DNA of 64,000 nucleotides from assembly GCA_029817715.1 (NCBI GenBank), contig JARUPY010000539.1, positions 4,625,501 to 4,689,500 of the forward strand. Reading direction: 5' to 3'. The notes under the pieces are model-generated. The model saw nothing but the letters and a program-made list of their open reading frames with translations. It searched no databases and was not told the origin of the DNA. Of this stretch, positions 59,991 through 64,000 are shown one piece after another. Both the position numbers and the translations under genes were made by a program. Every line of letters begins with the position of its first letter. Position 1 is the stretch's first letter. This stretch comes from Melastoma dodecandrum. Lineage: Eukaryota; Streptophyta; Magnoliopsida; Myrtales; Melastomataceae.

Positions 59991-62884
59991 ATGGACAATC
60001 GGAATTCATCGGCCGTGAAACGTGCCAGGACTGATGGTAGGCTAAGAATTTTTTAGTTGCAGTGATTGGTTGATTCTTTTCGATGCAGGCATATTCGTTA
60101 TGTCGTGGATACAGTAATATTTTGGTGAGACTGTTATTGGCATTCGATTCGAATGATTGAACTAAAAATTAGAATGTTCTAAAGAAGTGATTAGCTCTTT
60201 AGTTTTTTTTGTCATTTTTATATATGTAGTTTGTATATAGCTTTCTTATCCATGTAGCACCTCTACGTCTGCATCATCCATTTAGCAAGTCTTCTATATG
60301 TGCCTTTGGAATTGGGTCCTCAGATAAATTGCATTTATATGATTGAATGAGCCTGTCATGTTACTTTTTAATTATTTATCTATTGTGGTATGGGCAGGAA
60401 GTCGTAGGGATGATGATTGGACTTGCCCAAGCTGCGGCAATGTGAATTTTTCTTTTCGTACTACATGCAACATGCGAAATTGTACCCAACCTAGGCCTGC
60501 TGATCATAATTCGGTAAAGTGTGATGTGATAAAACATATATTCTCGTGCATCATATAAGAGTATGAGTAACTGGAGCTTTGTTCCAAAAAAAGGTTAGTC
60601 GGCAAAATATTTCCCTTTTTACGATTAGAACTTTCAAATTTCTCATTTTACAGTCTCGAAGTCGAATTCTTAGAGTTCAACTTCAATTTATAAAGAAGTC
60701 GAACTCTTAGAGTTCGATTTGGGACAACCAAAACGACTAGGAAGTCGAACTTTATGAGTTCCACTTCCTTAGGACACTTAGAAAATTTTTCCAAGTGTTG
60801 GGGCCTTAAGGAAGTCAAACTTAGAGTTCGACTTCTTCAAGTTATATTAAAAAAGTTAATGTTTTGTCCCTGTTTGCCCCCTCCCCTCCCCCTATTCCCT
60901 CATCACTCCCCCTCTCCCTTGTCCCCGTTTACCCCCTCCCCTCCCCTCCCCACTGTCCTTGCCCGTCTCCCCCTCCCCGATACTTAATTTTTTTTTTAAT
61001 AAAGCAAGAAAGTCGAACTCATAGAGTTGGACTTCCTCAAGATACTAAGGAACTCAAGCTCCATGAGTTGGACTTAATGTTGAATCATGAAGTCGAATTC
61101 ATAGAGTTCGAGTTCGTCTTACATGGCCCCAACTCGAACTCTTAGAGTTCGACTTTTTTGTATATCGAAGTGGAGCTCTAAGAGTTCGAGTTCGGGACTG
61201 TAAACTAGGAATTTTGAAAGTTTCGACCGTAAATTCTGGACTAACGGTATTTGGGAACAAAGCTCTGAGTAACTGTTGTTGAGTCTTCCAAGTTTACATG
61301 CGAAAAAAGACTATAAATTGTCCTTGGTGTTCTCATGGCTTTTCTTCAAATCAATGGTCTGCTCTGCTCAGCTTCCTTTGACTACATATTTGTCGAACCC
61401 AAATTTATTTCTCATCAGCACTCACTACATTTTATTGTCTCTCTGCTGCATTTCATTTTAGTGTCTCCCGTTCTTTCCATTTATGAAAATTCACCGATCT
61501 AGTGATTTGAACATTAGTTGAATAGTTTTGTTGTTTTGGACCATAGAAATCCATTGTGAAGACCATGCAAACACCTCATGGATTTTCAGCCACATCACCC
61601 TATCTTGGTTCCGGATCTCCCTCGTCTATGTTTATGGGGGTTCCTCCTTATGCCTCTTCAGCCTTCCCTGGTTCCTCCCTCCCTCCCTATGATCTCCCCT
61701 TTTCCGGGGGTTCGGCCTATCCTTACAACTATGGCAACCGTTTCTCTGGTGGCAGTCCATACAGAGCACCGTTGCATTTGTCTGGACCTCCTTATTCAAG
61801 TGGACCAATGATGGCAAATGGTATATACTATAAATTTCTCATCTATAAGTGTCTTTATTGTTGTGTAATTATTCAGCACGTACTAAAGTTTTTATCCACA
61901 GCTAGTGTCTTTCCGTCTTTTGACATACTCATGTCAAGCTAGTTAGACTCACTATCACTTCAATTTTCTTGATATGTACGTAGGAGGGCTATACGGAATT
62001 CCTCCTATGATTGACCGGTATGGCTTAAATTTCCCTGTTTCACCGAGTAGTTTGGTAAGTATGAGACTTTCTTCATTTGATTGGTGATGTTTTGTCTTTT
62101 ATCTGTTTTGGAAGTTATTTTCTATAGTCTTCTCTTTGGTATGTTTCGTGATACTTTTCATTTGTGTTCTGCTTTAGGGACCAAGGCCGGGGTTCTTTCC
62201 TGATGATAAAGTTCAAAGGATGAGTGCAGGTGGGCTGGGTTCTTCTATTTCTTAGCGTCTAGATGATTGGACCTCATGGACTTACTTTGATATTATCCAT
62301 TTCTCTGCCCTCTGAGGAAGCCTAACTGGATGAAATCTCTTTTGTTTTGATTTCCAGAGGCGTCTCGGGATGATGACTGGACTTGCCCAAATTGTGGGAA
62401 TGTTAACTTTTCTTTCAGGACGTTTTGCAACATGAGGAAGTGCAACACTCCCAAGCCTGGTCCCCAGGTTGGTATTTTCAGTAAGATGCATTAATATACT
62501 GCTACAGAGCAATGTAATATGAACTTCATTATGTGGAGATGAGTACACTTGTCCCATTACCATCTGGTAGTTTTTGCTATCTTCATTATTCACTTACTGA
62601 TAGGTTTATGTTTCTTGTTATTCCAGGGTGTCAAGATAGACAAGAATCCAAGTAAGTTATGAGCTATCCTTAATTTCATTTATTTTGATGTGTGCCTTTT
62701 CATCTGACCACTTATTATCTTCCTTCCTTTAGAATCAAAAATGCCTGAAGGAAGCTGGAAATGTGATCAATGTAGCAACATAAACTATCCTTTCCGAACA
62801 AAGTGCAACAGACAAAGCTGTGGTGCTGACAAGCCAGCTGAGACTGAGGATCCTGCTGCCCAGGCTGATAATGAAACTGAACAG
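59991..62884 (+). CDS. RanBP2-type zinc-finger RNA-binding protein (three fingers), 3' end may lie further right
   Basis: Eight exons: 59991-60036, 60398-60513, 61547-61820, 61984-62054, 62178-62229, 62358-62467, 62627-62651 and 62733-62884. The start reads MDNRNSSAVKRARTDGS. Three RanBP2/NZF fingers: DDDWTCPSCGNVNFSFRTTC, DDDWTCPNCGNVNFSFRTFC and GSWKCDQCSNINYPFRTKC. Each has paired cysteines and the NxxFRxxC ending of single-stranded-RNA-binding ZRANB2-type fingers. A Gly/Ser/Pro/Tyr-rich linker separates fingers 1 and 2. Arabidopsis At1g67325 has the same order and ends soon after the third finger. Here the last clear exon ends ADNETEQ before a GTCTGT donor; I could not identify the final exon, so the 3' end is open. 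Intron 2 hosts a hairpin-array element. Confidence 0.9.
60574..61265. mobile_element. Hairpin-array TIR element, copy 4 (AGAGTT-core subfamily)
   Basis: Ends GAGCTTTGTTCCA and its complement GGAACAAAGCTC, with a perfect 10-bp target duplication TGAGTAACTG at 60564-60573 and 61266-61275. The interior has about nine palindromes built on AAGTCGAACTCTTAGAGTT and variants. The core differs completely from copies 1-3 (GGCCTTT), while the AAGTCG frame is kept. A C-rich low-complexity tract (about 60879-60978) interrupts the array. It sits inside intron 2 of the RanBP2-finger gene. Confidence 0.92.
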
Positions 62885-64000
62885 GTCTGTTGTGCCATGG
62901 ATCTTATGTTTTTTACCTTTTTGCTTGATGATACCATTGTCAGTTTTTATTTTATTTTTGTTTCTGGATATTGTCTACTAAATAAATTGCCAATTGATGA
63001 AAATATTCTTATTTCTAAATCCTTAAATGGTAATCTCAATTTGGCCTTGGCAAGCGTTTCGCCCTCTGTGATATTTACAAATTTTTCCGCTCTTTCATGC
63101 TTGATATATTCTCAGATGGATTTTGATTCAATATTGTCTACTCTTCCAGTGAGTACTAGGGCCTGTTTGTGGGTTGTTGGTGAGTACTACAGTCCAGAGT
63201 TGTCGTCCAGCATTGCTCATGTGGTTGTCAGGGAGTCAGTTTTGTCCTCGTCTTCAAGCAGTGTCCGTCCGGTTTCGCAACCTTCTTATCGTCTTGTCCG
63301 AGTTGTCTTGTTAAAGGTGGTATTTCTGGTTCTTATCAGTACTGTCTGACTGGATACTTCTGGTCTACCAGACCCACACTTGAAGCTGTTTATGGCTTGT
63401 GTGCCTTTCATGGGATATATTGCCTAAATCACTTGTGCACAGAACCTTCATTACTGTTTGGTCAGTGATGTTGGCTTATGCGGTCGGAATTGAGTTAGCA
63501 TTGGATAAATGAATTTGCGGTTTTGCTCTTTTTGTTTATCATGTTGAGCTGTCAGCTTTTCCCTTCTAGTGACGCTGTTGTTCCTTCGATTTACCACCAG
63601 ATAGGGGTTTGGATCCCTTGATCATGGGAAAAAAAATTGCCTATTCCTATGTTAATGCCCATGGGTTCAACAAGGTGATTTAATTGCATTTGTAATTTTC
63701 TCCTGTGACTTCTGCATGATCAGTCTTTGATTACGGTGGTCAAATTACTTATTGTTCCACATTTGTGTGACGTAGTCACGAGAAATACGGTTTCTTCAAT
63801 GGAGAATCCCTGATATTTACGTGAAACATGATCAGACAGGCAAATTCCATGAAGGTCGGGTGGCCGATGCTAGGCTTGATTTGCATTTTTTGAAAAGGAA
63901 ACTGTTATATTGATTTTATCAGGTTGCACGACTTCTAGCTGAGGTATACTATATATTCAAATTGAAGGCTGTCTTATGATGTAATTGTCTCATTTATACA
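62885..64000 (+). other. Right edge: intron or 3' region of the RanBP2-finger gene
   Basis: An open frame runs on from 62884 to 63349 but has no family similarity and T-rich intron-like composition, so it is not taken as coding. No later exon recognised before the window ends. The final exon may be short or lie beyond 64000. Confidence 0.4.

Noticed and set aside
62885..63349. Open continuation of the RanBP2-finger frame
   Set aside because: A GT donor follows the conserved end, the composition is T-rich and intron-like, and the family ends shortly after the third finger.

Overview
The window is nuclear DNA from a flowering plant. Its genes are split by short AT-rich introns with GT-AG, and a few GC-AG, borders. 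The proteins match plant families: a single-chain urease of 836 residues, a GT47 arabinosyltransferase-like enzyme, ASY1, a small secreted peptide precursor and an At3g27210-like protein. Intron sizes, codon use and a copia fragment suggest a eudicot with a compact genome. The species cannot be fixed from the sequence alone.

Layout, left to right. 1-1255: decayed Ty1/copia element running off the left edge. 2456-3883 (+): BORCS6-like coiled-coil protein. About 4130-4441: cytochrome P450 (CYP81-type) tail relic. 4949-5281 (-): secreted peptide precursor with three GPSPGEGH-type repeats. 7238-12589 (-): nucleolin. 13536-17127 (-): two-RRM RNA-binding protein. 18527-24366 (-): urease, 18 exons. 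24783-25850 (-): OTU-protease pseudogene. 26773-27553 (+): At3g27210-like protein. 27791-30299 (-): nucleoporin NUP54. 31298-31591 (-): signal peptidase subunit SPCS1. 33090-34880 (-): ribosomal protein L17. 35293-41964 (-): ERMP1-like M28 metallopeptidase. 42149-43157: foldback element and tandem repeat. 43312-44905 (+): broken urease duplicate and unrecognised relic. 45150-47424 (+): GT47 glycosyltransferase. 49975-50612: fragments of a MAP65 and an NF-YC-like gene. 50902-55476 (+): meiotic ASY1, with a one-base frameshift near the C-terminus. 55925-56224 (-): small DnaJ-type zinc-finger protein. 56799-56879: tRNA-Leu(AAG). 58076-59198 (+): molybdenum-cofactor-sulfurase-like protein. 59991-62884 (+): RanBP2-type zinc-finger protein, perhaps continuing further right.

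Most genes are independent housekeeping loci, not a functional cluster. Nucleolin, RPL17 and possibly the RanBP2-finger gene share a telobox (AAACCCTAA) close to the start, typical of plant growth and translation genes.

The most unusual structure is a family of four non-autonomous elements (31937-32354, 32561-32938, 48526-48980, 60574-61265). All have GAGYTTTGTTCC-like termini. Three have 10-bp target duplications, two perfect and one 9 of 10. Each is packed with short palindromes framed by AAGTCG/CGACTT. The palindrome core differs between subfamilies but stays self-complementary within each, so both arms have changed together. I know of no named family with this design.
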